Positions 1 through 11,342 of a DNA stretch of 64,000 bases are shown in pieces. A program made the position numbers and the translations under genes. Location of the stretch: the NCBI GenBank assembly GCA_035235625.1, contig CP141143.1:23543092-23607091 (forward strand), given 5' to 3'. The stretch is from Saururus chinensis. Taxonomy: Eukaryota > Streptophyta > Magnoliopsida > Piperales > Saururaceae. The number at the start of each line of letters is the position of its first letter. The first letter of the stretch is position 1. Under the pieces are notes generated by a model that made no database searches, had not been told where the DNA came from, and saw nothing but the letters and a program-made list of their open reading frames with translations.

Positions 1-93
1 TGATGCAAATGGTGGAGAAAAAAGATTAACTTCTGGAACTACCTTGCGATTTTTCATTTCCCCCCTCTAACTGACAGCTTTTAATATGTAGAG

Positions 94-2726
94 ATGGCAC
101 AAGAAAATGAGGAAGGATCAAGGATGCTAAGTTGTGATGACTACTTTGAGGTTATCCAGTCCCGGAAAAAGTTACCAAAAGATTTACAGGAGTCCTTGAC
201 AGCTGCATTTGCTAAGATACCTGTTTCTTCATTTCCAGAGGTTCCAGGGGGCAAAGGTGATCATTTCCAATTCTTACTCATCCTGATTATAAGATTTTTC
301 TTATAAACTGATTCTAAAATGACTTAATTACTTAAATTTTATTTTTGCATGTCCTTTTTGTAGTAATTGAAATCCCAGCAAACACAACAATTGCAGAAGC
401 AGTTAAAATTTTATCCGAGCACAATATTCTAGCTGCTCCTGTGAAGAATCCAGAGGCCTTGACGAGTCTTGATTGGAGGGACCGCTATCTGGGGATTATA
501 GACTATTCAGCTATCATCTTGTGGGTGATGGAGAATGCAGAACTTGCAGCTATTGCATTGTCTGCTGGATCTGCCACTGCTGCTGGAGTAGGCGCTGGTG
601 CATTTGGTGCTCTGGGCGCATTGGCCTTGGGTGCAACAGGTCCCATGGCTGTTGCCGGCCTGACTGTTGCAGCTATTGGTGCAGCCGCAGCTGGAGGAGT
701 GGCTGCAGATAGAGTAATAGGAAGAGATGCACCAACTGCCGCAGACCGCTTGGGAGAAGACTTCTACAAGGTTCTCCTCAACGAGGAACCATTCAAGTCA
801 ACCACTGTAAGATTATTGTTGATACTAATAGATATCTTTTATGATATCTTATTCCTTTTTAGTTTTAAAATTTAGTGCAAAACTTGACAGTAAGATTTCT
901 CTTTCAGGTCAGTTCAATCTTGAAGTCTTACCGTTGGGGCCCTTTCTTGCCTGTTGCTGTAGACAGTTCCATGTTAACTATGCTCTTGTTGCTCTCAAAA
1001 TACAGGCTAAGAAATGTTCCAGTAATAGAAGTGGGGAAGCCATTTATTAAGAACTTTATAACTCAGTCCGCAGTTGTCAAAGGCCTTGAGCAATGTAGGG
1101 GAAGAGATTGGTTCCAATGCATAGCGTCACGTCCCCTATCTGATTTTGGACTTCCTTTCATGAGCAGTGATGAGGTGAAATATATCCATTACTCAAATGT
1201 ATATTATAGTTTGCAGTCATAGTTTCCTATTTTAATTCATATGTTATTTCAATCGTTAGTTGCACACATCTATCAAATAGCATTTTTTATGCATTTATGA
1301 AATAGGATGAATGTTCAGATACGTGGGGCTTTTATGTCCAATTCCATCTCAGAATGTTGTAACAGTCAATATAACTATTTAGTTATCATGAGGTAATATC
1401 GTCACACTTTACTTCAACAACATAGGAAATTGTATTTCCTCCAGGAATTGGCAGGCTGAGCCAGTCTAGCATTGTTATTCTGATAAGGTTAGTATCACTA
1501 TAAATATTGCAGGTTATCAGTGTCAATGCTGATCAGCTGATTTTGGAAGCTTTCAAGCTTATGAGAGACAATCAAGTTGGTGGCCTTCCAGTTTTAGAAA
1601 GCACAGGAGGGAAGATCATCGGGAACATAAGCATAAGAGACATTAGATTCTTGTTGCTAAATCCTCATCTCTTCTCAAAATTCAGGTATTTAGCTGTTAA
1701 CATGATACCCATACATAGATAAAAAAAGCACAAGTTAGATCCATACATTTGTAGCTGCTGATTTTAACAGCTGCCTCTTTATCTTTAACTTTATCTTTTG
1801 CAATGATGACTGTAGTTCTTGACATACAGAAAAGGCCATCATGAAGTTAAAAATCAAAACAGAGAGGCATTGAGCAAGAGGCAACTATAGTGGCAAAGAA
1901 ACATAGTCCAAAATCACCTATAGTAAAAAAAAAAGAAAGAAAGAAAGAAAAGAAACAAGAAGTCTAAACCGCTTTTGCTTCCTACGCCAACATGCAACCA
2001 AATGATTTCCTTTGTCGTCATATAGTGAAATATCTTTGCGGACTTGATAGTCGAACTTTGGTCAATAAGATGGTCTGTTGTTGGAAGTTATCTCAGTCTG
2101 TAACCAATCTCTGTTGCTGTCCAAAGTAACCATAACCCTAACCGTCAGCTACTGACTCCTGAACTAAAACTGTAGAGCCCCTTCCGAACTAGTATAGTTT
2201 CTAGAACATCTTCACTTTAAGTTGAGCTGTACTGTGTATGTCTATCCACATTTTGAATAATGAAACTGACATAAAAAATTGAAGTCAGTGACAATAATGG
2301 AAAAAATATCCAAAATACAATTTAATTGTGGCATGGAAATTGGCCTACTAACCAGCATCTACATATTTTAAATTTCTCATTTGATCCCTGCATCTATCAC
2401 CTGTAACATGCCATGCCTCCTCCACCTTTGATTTCTTGCTTTGCAACAGGCAGCTGACAGTATTTGACTTCATGACGACTGTTGCTTCACTTAACCAGGG
2501 GGCAGTAATCATTCCACCATTTACATGCAAAGCTGATGCTTCTCTGGGAAGTGTAATTGAAAGCCTGGCTTCCAACTCAGTGCACAGGATTTACGTAGTT
2601 GGTCATAAGTCCGAAATGATGGGAGTTGTGACACTTCGAGATGTAATCTCATGCTTCATCTACGAGCCTCCAGATCACTTTGATAACTATTTTGGATTTG
2701 CTGCAAAGGAGATGCTGAACAAGTGA
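94..2726 (+). CDS. CBS-domain protein, SNF1/SnRK1 regulatory subunit gamma-like
   Basis: Five coding exons with GT-AG junctions: 94-256, 364-806, 908-1174, 1513-1685 and 2450-2726. They join in phase to 1323 nt, or 440 aa. The product matches the plant gamma-type CBS family: CBS motifs around residues 55-110 (LGIIDYSAIILW), the third exon (LTMLLLLSKYRLRNVPVIE), the fourth (AFKLMRDNQVGGLPVLE, GNISIRDIRFLL) and the last (VHRIYVVGHKSEMMGVVTLRD). Gamma subunits bind adenine nucleotides through CBS pairs and regulate SnRK1 energy-sensing kinase; membership of a kinase complex is inferred. Residues 113-170 form a hydrophobic Ala/Gly-rich insert that I recall from one plant subgroup (At1g69800-like) and not from KING1. 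The ATG at 94 follows an AG-rich acceptor-like site, so an upstream non-coding exon is possible. Intron 4 (1686-2449) holds a short AAAG microsatellite near 1928-1955. No frameshift or internal stop is seen. Confidence 0.88.
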
Positions 2727-2815
2727 TATTCCTTATTTTGAGCTTCATTGTTTTAAAAACTACCGGTTAGAAATCAGTTGTTGCGCTGTTCTTTTTCTCT
2801 CCAACATGTACAAGT

Positions 2816-3151
2816 ACATTTGTTAACTTCCAACTATCCAGCTGAAACCAGTAACTATTTGTAATCCCTTCTTTTTTAGCATCTCCCAAACTCGTTCTAC
2901 CTCTTCCCATTTTCTTCTGTCGGCATATATATGAGAAAGAATAACGAGATGAATTGGATCTGCCGGTTCTAGTTCGGCAAGCTATGTTTGTTAACTTTCA
3001 ACAATCCAGCTGCGACCGGGAACTTTTTGTAATCCCTTATTCTTTAGCATCTCCCAAACTCGTTCAACCTCTTCCCATTTTCCTTTATCAGCATATATAT
3101 GAGAAAGAATAACCAGAGGAGTTGGATCTGCCGGTTCTAGTTCGGCAAGCT
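2816..3151. repeat. 168-bp tandem duplication covering the 3' end of the PPR gene
   Basis: Bases 2816-2983 and 2984-3151 are two adjacent diverged copies with a period of 168. Both carry the run agcatctcccaaactcgtt and both end ccggttctagttcggcaagct. The right copy encodes the last part of the PPR protein and its stop at 2991-2993. The left copy lies after the stop, yet on the minus strand it reads as open codons to its own TAA, with peptides such as VILSHIYAD and WEEVERVWEML. The unit is 56 codons, so the frame is kept. It also overlaps the probable 3' UTR of the convergent CBS gene. Confidence 0.9.
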
Positions 3152-4856
3152 TTGTAGCCATCTCCTTGCCAAGTTCTGCATCCGAGTAAATTCTACATGA
3201 ACCAAGCAAAGAAGCATAGATGGATCTAGAAGGCTGCGGGGTTTCTTTAATTAGATCTTGAGCTTCATTAAGTCTTCCAGCTCTACCCAGAAGATCAATC
3301 ATGCAACTAAAATGCTGTGCAGATGGAACAATACCAAAATCACTACTCATCCTCCTAAATAGGTCTTGTGCTTTCTCAATCTGACCTGTATGATCACATG
3401 CAGACAGAACGGAAAGTAATGTAGCTGAACTGGGTCGAACATTTTCGTTCAACATTTGATGGAAGATGTTCAGCCCCAACTCATTCTCTCCATTTCGTCC
3501 GTACCCATCGATCATTGCATTCCACATTGCCGCATCTCTAAGCATAACATCAGTCAGATAAAAAATCCGGCGGGCCTGGCAATGGCAGCCGCATTTCATG
3601 TACATGTCAATCAGGGCAGTCAAGAGGAACTTGTCATCATCAAAGCTCATTCTAATGGCATATCCGTGGACCACCCTGCCATGTTTAAGATCAGACAAGG
3701 TTGAACATGCTTGTAAAACGCTCGTAATAGATTTTAGGCTCGGCTCTCTCTTACCTTCCAACTGCATTTTGTTGAAGAAGTCGTAAGCTGCAACTCCGTT
3801 CCCTTGCCGCGAAAATCCACTGATCATAGCATTCCATGTTGCCATATCAGGCTCCAAACCTTCTGATTCCAATCGGCGAAATAGCTCCAGAGCAATATCA
3901 CTCTGTCCGTATAAAAACACTCCTGAAATCATTGAGTTCCATGTTAGTAAATTCTTACTGCTTAGTCTCTCGAAAACTTGGAAAGCACATTTAGGAGACC
4001 CGCATTTGGAGTACATGTCCACAAGTGCAGTTCCGACCTGCGCATCATAATTCACTTCATGTTTAGCCAAGAAACAGTGAATTTGTCTTCCATACTGCAA
4101 AGCAGACAGCTCTGAGCAGGATGAGAGAAGAGTAATCCAAGTAACTGAGCTAGGACTCTCCCTCAAACACAGGTTCATTTGAACGAAAATTTCAAATACC
4201 AAACGAGCGAAGCCATTGTGTAGAAGCCCAGACATCATGGAATTGTAAGTAATCACCTTCTTGTGAGGCATCATCCTGAAAACCCACAAAGCTGACTTTA
4301 TCTCTTTGCATTTCGCATACATGGTCAAAATCGCAGTGCCCACATAAACATCTAATTCACACCCAACCTTGATGGCAAATCCATGCAACAACCCGCCCAC
4401 TTTAACCTCTTCACAATTAGACAAAGCACTAGCTAACGTCACCGAATTGGGCATCAACCCCTCCAACCCAATCCACTTCAAAGCACAAAAGGCCTCTTCC
4501 AATGACCCCATTTGAGAAAAACCAGAAACGAGGGCGTTGAAGGAGGCCAGGTTTCTGTGGGGCATTCTTCCAAACACCTTGAGCGCATCCTCGGCGAGGC
4601 CGAGCTTCACGTACAGCCATGTCAGAGCAGTGGCCGTGTGGGTTTGGGTGAAGTAGCCGGACTTGATGACATGGGTATGGAGCTCTCGGGCCAGTGAAGG
4701 GGTTGAATGCTCCACCTTCGCGCAGGCCTTGAGGAGGCATGGGAAGGTGAAGTCGTTGGGCAGGAAGCCGGTGGAGCGTAATTGGGTGTAGAAGGCGAGG
4801 GCTTCTTGGTAAAATCCTTGGGCGACCAGTTCCCTTATGGAGACGAAGCCTCTCAT
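2991..4856 (-). CDS. Pentatricopeptide repeat protein, PLS class with E motif
   Basis: Intronless 621-aa frame, usual for plant PPR genes. It is built of about 35-residue repeats with typical signatures: FTFPCLLKACAKV, TALTWLYVKLGLAEDALKVF, ASFNALVSGFSQMG, VGTALVDMYSKCGSPKCAFQVF, TWNSMISGVFLYGQ, TWNAMISGFSRQG and ACDHTGQIEKAQDLFRRM. The C-terminus ends in an E-type tail (VWEMLKNKGLQKVPGRSWIV) and has no DYW deaminase domain. E-class PLS proteins bind single-stranded organellar RNA, one base per repeat, and typically direct C-to-U editing with a DYW partner. Targeting to mitochondrion or plastid is inferred; no transit peptide is clear before the first repeat. The best family match I recall is At2g02750. 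The start at 4856 lies about 35 bases downstream of a TATA box, so it may be the true start with a very short leader. The gene converges with the CBS gene, and its final 168 bases are duplicated downstream. Confidence 0.93.
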   Translation of the reverse strand: MRGFVSIRELVAQGFYQEALAFYTQLRSTGFLPNDFTFPCLLKACAKVEHSTPSLARELHTHVIKSGYFTQTHTATALTWLYVKLGLAEDALKVFGRMPHRNLASFNALVSGFSQMGSLEEAFCALKWIGLEGLMPNSVTLASALSNCEEVKVGGLLHGFAIKVGCELDVYVGTAILTMYAKCKEIKSALWVFRMMPHKKVITYNSMMSGLLHNGFARLVFEIFVQMNLCLRESPSSVTWITLLSSCSELSALQYGRQIHCFLAKHEVNYDAQVGTALVDMYSKCGSPKCAFQVFERLSSKNLLTWNSMISGVFLYGQSDIALELFRRLESEGLEPDMATWNAMISGFSRQGNGVAAYDFFNKMQLEGKREPSLKSITSVLQACSTLSDLKHGRVVHGYAIRMSFDDDKFLLTALIDMYMKCGCHCQARRIFYLTDVMLRDAAMWNAMIDGYGRNGENELGLNIFHQMLNENVRPSSATLLSVLSACDHTGQIEKAQDLFRRMSSDFGIVPSAQHFSCMIDLLGRAGRLNEAQDLIKETPQPSRSIYASLLGSCRIYSDAELGKEMATKLAELEPADPTPLVILSHIYADKGKWEEVERVWEMLKNKGLQKVPGRSWIVES

Positions 4857-4886
4857 TCTTCAGGCCCAGCTTTTTGAATCGCCCGC

Positions 4887-4929
4887 CTTATATAGGCTAC
4901 AGCCACTTCGCTTATTGGGCTTGGGCCGA
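4887..4929 (-). promoter_or_regulatory. PPR gene promoter: TATA box and site II-like motifs
   Basis: On the minus strand there is a TATATAAG box at 4888-4895, 32-39 bases above the ATG. Further up, GGCCCAAGCCCA at about 4918-4929 contains two overlapping TGGGCY (site II) motifs on the plus strand. Such motifs, bound by TCP factors, are common upstream of plant genes for organelle and translation proteins. Assignment is by motif and position only. Confidence 0.5.
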
Positions 4930-6207
4930 AATCTTTTCCACAGCATGGTGAGGCCCACCCATCTCATGAGTTGGGAGACCACATAGTTCGTCTGCGTGCT
5001 GGAGCAATATCAATGGCCAGTGACTCCAGCAATAAGTCTTCGAACAGTTGCACATTGTGCATAGGCCAACGCACCTATGATTAGGAAGCTTTTTTATGCT
5101 CCCATCAACAACAAACCTGAGGTAAATTATGCATATAATCCCTTAATATTTAAGATTGATGATGAACGTATTAATGTTAATGTGTGCACCATCAATCTCA
5201 TAAAGAAAAGACTCATATGCACTAAACTCATTGTCGAAAAAATATCAAATATATTTTCCTCTAATTATCAGGCCGGTTGAGGTCACAAAATAATTGATAA
5301 CCATCTAGTATACCTCCAATTTTGATTTCTTTAATATTGATTTTATAACAACGGATATTTAAATATTAGGGTCAAAGCAACATGCCTTTTGGAGCACCTT
5401 ATCCTGTTTAAGTAAATTTAGATTAATTTTTCACAAAAAATAAATAAAATAATAAAAAATTTATATAAGCATGGGCTTACGCTAACAGGTTGATCAAATA
5501 ATGAAAAATTTTATCTGATTTAAATATAATGGTATGCAGTGTCAAGTTCACGAAATTGTGAGCCCGGACTCATATGGTCTCATAGAATAAATGAGAATGT
5601 AATTTTGACGACTTCATCTTAAATATTCCTAAATGACCAAGGAATATGTAATGTATTCGATTATACTTCGAATATGGGAAAGCTGTAAACTTGCCGTGCA
5701 CCCCAATTTTACCTGTTGAATATGTGGAAGACCAGAGCAGGAAGCCCCACCAGTCAATGAACATGCTCCTACATCCAACGGTGTAAGCTTACTACTTTTT
5801 CCTACGGTATATCAGAGTTGGGAAATAATCCCACTTCACTATCAAACAAGACATCTTATGATATCCTAGTAGGAATGCAACCATGATCATTCTGCTGCTT
5901 TGATTAGGAAATTGCCATACATATACAACACGCCCTTAGACAGCATGACTCCGGCGTTTGTGTTTCATCGATTGTGTTCAATTCCTAGTATATCTCAATC
6001 TTGCCTTCCCTACTTCTCTTCCTTCTCACACCGCGTCTTGGATTTTCCCTACTTAAGTACAAGACTTTTCATCTATCATCTGGGTCACCACTTATTTGCT
6101 AGTATTCCTCTTCTTGTTGATTTCACTTTTGTTCTTCTTGAAGTCACCGTGTTCTTCCCGTTTCGGGTGCATCACAGGTAATCTGGAATAATTTTTCTGT
6201 TGCAAAG
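4930..6207. other. Intergenic region between PPR promoter and zinc-ribbon gene
   Basis: AT-rich, with only short open frames and no recognisable domain. Its right part, from about 5900, must hold the promoter and leader of the plus-strand zinc-ribbon gene. A stretch at 5180-5240 resembles 46085-46165 (caccatcaatctcataaa against caccgtcaatcttataaa, then a shared cattgtc), hinting at a dispersed low-copy repeat. Confidence 0.5.
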
Positions 6208-7258
6208 ATGAGAAGCTGGTGTTCCCACTGTGGCAGGCTTTGCGATGTGCGAGTTGAGGGCTCTTTCTTGTAAGTATGAATCCCTCAGTTTGTCTTGCAA
6301 CTTCTGCTAGCCTTGTTGGTTGATTCGGAACTACGTTACTTTCTTCTTCTTCTTCTTGTTCTCTTTTGTATCCTCTCAGGAGCTGTGATGATTGTGGAAA
6401 GATTTTCTCCGACAAAGACCTTACTAAGAACATTGTCTTTCTTAGAGCTACATGGGGCCAGGTATGCTGTACCTGCAAGTGTGAATGTGCAATGTACTAT
6501 TAATTATATGATAAAGTTTTGTTTATATGAATGTATTTATACAGTTGTATATTGAAAAATATACCCCCGCAGCATCGCGAACTATTGGATGCACGTGTCA
6601 TATGAGGGGGCAGGTGGGCGATAAAAACACATATGCCCCCTAAGTATTATGGGCCGCACAACTAAATTGTGTGGCCCATATGCATCCAATGCATGCATCT
6701 CGGCATGTGTCGGGCACAGAGTAACGGGACTCTTGCTCATAACTTCCATCTTTATATTTTTCTCTATTGAAATACTCAGATACATGTAATTCGTTGTTTC
6801 TTTTTACTTTGATTTGATTTGGTTGCAGAGCAAGAGGGTGATGGCAAGTCTAGATCCCCATGGAAGCGATGCTTGGGACGATGAGGGTTACTCTTCTGAA
6901 GAATCTTTTGATACCATAGACAGCGAGAACGTATCTGATGAGGAACATGGTCATGATAAGCTGTCAAACAATGGCTCATTGGCTACGAGTAAATCTCACA
7001 TGAAAGATCCAATTTGGTGCAATTACTGTGCTAGATTATGTGCCACTGTAAGTGGTACTTTTATGTAAGTAGGCTATTGAACTCTGCTATGTTATTTTGT
7101 TACATTATACTAGTTGAGTTGATCATTGTCTACTACTATATGCCATGTGCTTTGGTTTCATTTTATTTTCCTTGTTTCTCCTCTCAGTTTTTGCTTACTA
7201 AGCTTTCTCTGTATTGCTTCTCAGAAGTTGTTCTTATTGTGGCAAGCTCCTCGGCTAA
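6208..7258 (+). CDS. Small protein with two TFIIB/BRF-type zinc ribbons
   Basis: Four exons with good GT-AG sites: 6208-6269, 6380-6461, 6829-7064 and 7225-7258. They join in phase to about 137 aa. The first ribbon reads WCSHCGRLC, then SFL at the exon border, then SCDDCGKIF, followed by VFLRATWGQ. This pattern resembles the N-terminal ribbon of TFIIB and TFIIIB subunit BRF (WCxxC, CxxCG, then FVK...GQ). An acidic linker (DDEGYSSEES) follows. The second ribbon reads IWCNYCARLC, then TFI at the exon border, then SCSYCGKLLG and stop. Each ribbon would bind one zinc ion through four cysteines. No cyclin-fold domains follow, so the protein cannot be a full TFIIB/BRF. It may be a truncated or regulatory paralogue or a decayed gene. 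The splice sites and the clean frame in both copies favour some coding history. Expression is unknown. Confidence 0.55.
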
Positions 7259-7829
7259 CCTTTCTCCCATCCATCCACCTCAGCCCCAGTTGTGGTTTTT
7301 GCTGGCCCAAGAGTATTAACCCAGTAGTCAGTCATGTTACAATTAAGTTTCCCAGTATGATGCAATGTTGTGGAGAAAGATTTACTAAAATGAATGCCAA
7401 TGTGAACTGATCCTGTGAACATTGTCTATTATTCTAACGTTCGTCCTCTTTTTCATATGGAAGAAGTTGAATTCAATTGTACAATAGACAAAGTTGATAT
7501 CTATGGTTTTTTTTGCTAAATGTTAGATTAAACTTATTTAATTATCTAATAAGATAATTAGGTTTTGACGGAAGAACATTGATTGGCACCAGGTGTAGTA
7601 CATAACGTCATCCAATTCTTCTTCGAATACTCAATAGTAATTATTAAGACACCTTATCAACTCAACCTTATAGCACCGTACACTTGTCATCATCCCATGC
7701 ACCTTCATAAATATATCTCCCATAATATATTATAGGGTTTGTCCCCTAAGTAGTTCTAGAGCATCCAATTTTAAGGTTATATAAATAGTTATTTGTACAT
7801 ATTAGAATATAGAGTTTTTTCGTATTACA
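6885..7829 (+). repeat. Segmental duplication, unit A
   Basis: From ctcttctgaag (near 6891) through exons 3 and 4 of the zinc-ribbon gene, the 3' flank and a Copia LTR to 7829, this stretch is repeated at 8384-11914, where 2.5 kb of LTR is inserted. Shared landmarks are agtggtacttttatgtaagt, ttgtggcaagctcctcggct and gtagtacataacgtcatc. The copies differ by scattered substitutions and small indels. Confidence 0.85.
7642..7829 (+). mobile_element. Isolated Copia LTR
   Basis: About 188 bases from TATTAAGACACC to TATTACA are homologous to the LTRs of the large Copia element (11727-11914 and 39567-39771). Shared runs include catcatcccatgcacc and agggtttgtcccctaa. No Copia interior follows, so this is a solo or truncated LTR. 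No TSD was found (gtaat on the left, tggac on the right). Confidence 0.75.
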
Positions 7830-8383
7830 TGGACGATGAAGCCCAAAGTCCATATTCCCTAGTTTTGAAGTAAAAAATGGCACAAAACCTAAAGTTACAC
7901 AATATTTTAGAAAAATAAGACCGAAATAGGGTTTAGGGTTTTATATCATATAAATCGAACAAATTGACGCATTTAATCAAAAATAACCGGCCGCGAAGCG
8001 ACCCATCCGACTGGCGATTTTCAAAGTCCAATTTGCAAAAGGCAAAAACATAGTCATAGGTCCAATTTCCGACTCCACATTTCCAAAATCCGACCCGTCA
8101 AGTAAAGTTATGGTTGTGAAGTGAGGTTCAGCTCAAGGGTATACTCACACGCCCCCTATAAAGTAGTGATTTGTGGCGAAGTTAAACAATCCATCGAGGG
8201 GTTAATCTAGTAAGGCTCATCAGCATCAACAAGTCGGTGACTTCCGTGTAATGGCCTAATAATCAAACTCTATTTTTTTTTCATAGGTTCAAATACATGA
8301 TAGTTTATATATCATGTTATGAGACATATGACATATACTACACGATATGTAATACACGATTGTTCACAATATTATGTTACAAT
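7830..8383. other. Intergenic, no gene seen
   Basis: No open frame with recognisable content. It contains a short telomere-like stretch (TAGGGTTTAGGGTTTT, 7927-7942), which plant promoters can also carry as a telo-box. A T-run lies near 8273-8281. Confidence 0.5.
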
Positions 8384-11342
8384 TATACACTCTTCTGAAG
8401 CATCTTTTGTAACGACCGCGAATTTTTGGTATAATTTTTTGTCTCTAATAAAACTATTTTATAAGTTTTTAATTATTTTAAATTATTTAGAGGCAGACAT
8501 TTGGAGAGTTTTTATATGGGTTGATAGAGCTCAGTGAGACGAACGTAACGAACCTAAGAACACACAAAACGGAGGTCGGGAGCGAAAGTTACGACCTTGG
8601 GAAATGTGCCCTATAGGCGGGACCTACTTTAAAAGTGTAAGATAACTTACCCATATGGGGTCTACTTTCGAAGGGCTCGTCGATAAGAGTCCATCAGTAT
8701 TAAGAACGTGTAAATCCGACTTGGGATAAAAAGATATCACATTTTTAAGTTTAAAAAATAAAAATATGTATTTAAAATATAAAGGCCCTATGGCGGTGTC
8801 AGAAGCTAATGCACGTCAGAGATGTGTGTCTGAGCGTCAGAGATGTGCGTCAGGAATGTGATGCGTGTCTATAACGTGTTAGATGCGTGATGTGTGTCTG
8901 ATACGCATCAGACGTGCGTCAATTCGGTTTGCTTATAAATAGCATTGGTTTTCTGATTCAAATCATTTTTAGACTTCTTTTCTTCGTTTTTCACTCTTTT
9001 TAAGTTCGTTTTCTTCCGTTCAAAAAGCGTTCTTAGCTAAATCGAGGGTGTTCTACGCAATGGAAGTATCTATTCCATGAGTTAGTGATCTTATATAGGG
9101 GAAACATTCTGGGGTAAGGGGAGATTTTGTCTGTGGCCTCTGGGCACGGAAAAAGAGTTTCTGGAGTCGTTCAGAGTCCGTTTTCTTCCGTTGAAGAGAT
9201 GTTCTTACCTAAATCGAGCATACCGGATGTCGTGGCGGGGTTATTTTTTTGGTTGGAGACCTCCAGAACCCCAGAACTGGACATCCAATTTTGTGGTGTC
9301 TAGTTTATCGGTTTTGAACTCGAGCGAAGAGCGAGGTAAGGGCTTTTATCCTTTTTTATGGCATGATTATAATATTTGGTTGTGTTTTTAACTTATTATT
9401 TATATAAATTTTGCATGATATGCATTAGAGATTACTTTCAAGTTATGATTTATGATTTCTGCACATATATCCGATCTGTTGAATGGTTAATCGTTGATAT
9501 AGAATATGATTTATATATCATATATTTATAATGCTATTATGTATATTCGATTAGTCGAATGATTTGCCGCTGGAAGCGGATATGTTTTATACTACGTGCA
9601 TTATGATTGCCTTGTATATAATAGTTTGATCGAATGTTTATCTGTGAATTTTGATATAAATTATACACGTTGGAGCATGTGAGATAGAGACAAACTAGCT
9701 TCACCACTGTTTTCATTGCGAATGAATACAATATATTCAAAAGACAGTTTTAGAGGACTTGTCCTTGTTGAAAGGATGATTCTCAAGATTATTTTTGAAA
9801 AGGCGTATAAGCATGGTGATCGAGTCGCTGAAGCGAAACAAAGAAGGGGTAACTGTCTCATTAGAATAAGCGACCAACCTTACCTTTTTATTGTTGATAG
9901 TGACGTTCCCATGGCTTGTAGGGGCGGAGCTAGGGTTTTCAAAAGGATAAACATTGGTATAGAATGTTTTAAAAGAAAATAGCCCTTTTTGGAGTCTGGG
10001 AACTCTAGGATATTTGGATTGAGTTTGGGACTCAAGATTATGAGTCTGGGACTCAAGACTATGAGTCGGGACTCATGAGTGTTTTGGTTGTCCGGAGCTA
10101 TTGTTGGGCGCCCCGATAGAGCTCCATTAACTAGATGAGGGCACAATTAATCTAGTTCGGAATTGGATGTACGGTACCTATTTTAGCCTAGTGAGCCCCT
10201 AACGAAGGGCAAGACCCCTGATTCGCCCCTAACGAAGGGTAAATATCAAGGCTACGTGCACTAGGGTAGAGAGTATCATGGGAAGACTCTCTACTCTTTA
10301 GATCCCGGTGCCCATGAGCACAGGTGGCTCTTCTATCCACAAGCACGAAATATTTTGAGATGATCTTGGAGAAGTAAGAGGTCGCTGCTTTGTACTCGCA
10401 GTAAATTCTTATTAATATATATATATGGGACATTGGTAGCGAGCTGTGAGAGCTTGCAAACCCTAGTAGCATCTTCGATAGGTAGGAAGAAGCTCTAGGG
10501 GTGGTTTTGGGTGAGAGGCACACCCTGGTTTCATGAAACATATTATATATGATGTATGCTGTAAAACTATCATATATTTATTCATGTCTGATCGTATAAA
10601 CTCCCCTACTAAGTATTTTAAAATACTCACCCCCCCCAGACTTTGTAGGACTCGAAAAAGCTTAGTGTGCGGGTAGAAGGGCCTACTCAGAGTTTTATCG
10701 ATGTGATTTTAAAGATTTCAACCGCACCGAAACGAGTAAGAACTCTCCTTATTATTTTTCTCTTGTGTGTTTGTACACGGACCATAGTTCTTGGGAAATT
10801 ATTATTATATTATCGCATAAGGCGAGCGACTCCAGTCGCGGGCCTGGGTAAACTCCGATATCTTTATGAAAAGAAAATTTTATATGCTTCCAAAAATCCT
10901 GGGGTGCGACATCTTTTGATACCACATACAACAAGAATATATCTGATGAGGAAGAGGAAGAGGTGGTGGATGAGGACCACATCGACAACAAGGGCAAGGG
11001 TGAATCCCATTTGATCATAGAAAAACTTAAACATGGTCATGATAAGCTCTCAAACAATGACTCATTGGCTGCGAGTAAATCTCACATGAAGGATCCAATT
11101 TGGTGCAACCACTGTGCTAGATTATGTGGCACTGTAAGTGGTACTTTTATGTAAGTAGGCTATTGAACTCTGCTATATTATTTTGTTACATTATACTAGT
11201 TGAGTTGATCATTGGCTACCACTATATGTCATGTGCTTTGGTTTCATTTTATTTTCCTTGTTTCTCCTCTCAGTTTTCTTATTAAGCTTTCTCTGTATTT
11301 CTTCTCAGAAGTTGTTCTTATTGTGGCAAGCTCCTCGGCTAA
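8384..11342 (+). pseudogene. Second zinc-ribbon gene copy, split by a solo LTR
   Basis: This is the duplicate of exons 3 and 4 of the gene at 6208. The exon 3 homologue is 8384-8407, then after the LTR 10917-11150; exon 4 is 11309-11342. Without the LTR and one TSD copy, the frame stays open: SEASFD, then ISDEEEEEVVDEDH, DPIWCNHCARLC, splice, SCSYCGKLLG and stop. Both splice sites and the stop match copy A. The acidic linker is about 27 residues longer than in copy A. Exons 1 and 2 (first ribbon) are absent here, and the LTR breaks exon 3, so it is probably non-functional as the full protein. Only the second ribbon could still be made. Confidence 0.75.
8408..10911 (+). mobile_element. Solo LTR (family 1) with 5-bp TSD TCTTT
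   Basis: 2504 bp starting TGTAACGACCGCG and ending GGGGTGCGACA, flanked by TCTTT at 8403-8407 and 10912-10916. The empty site is visible in copy A of the zinc-ribbon gene (tctgaagaatcttttgatacc, 6889-6914), which confirms the boundaries. It includes a small minisatellite of gtcagagatgtg-like units (about 8795-8920) and short repeats of gagtctgggactcaaga (about 10010-10080). No gag-pol. Length and termini suit a Gypsy-type LTR; lineage is inferred. Confidence 0.92.
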
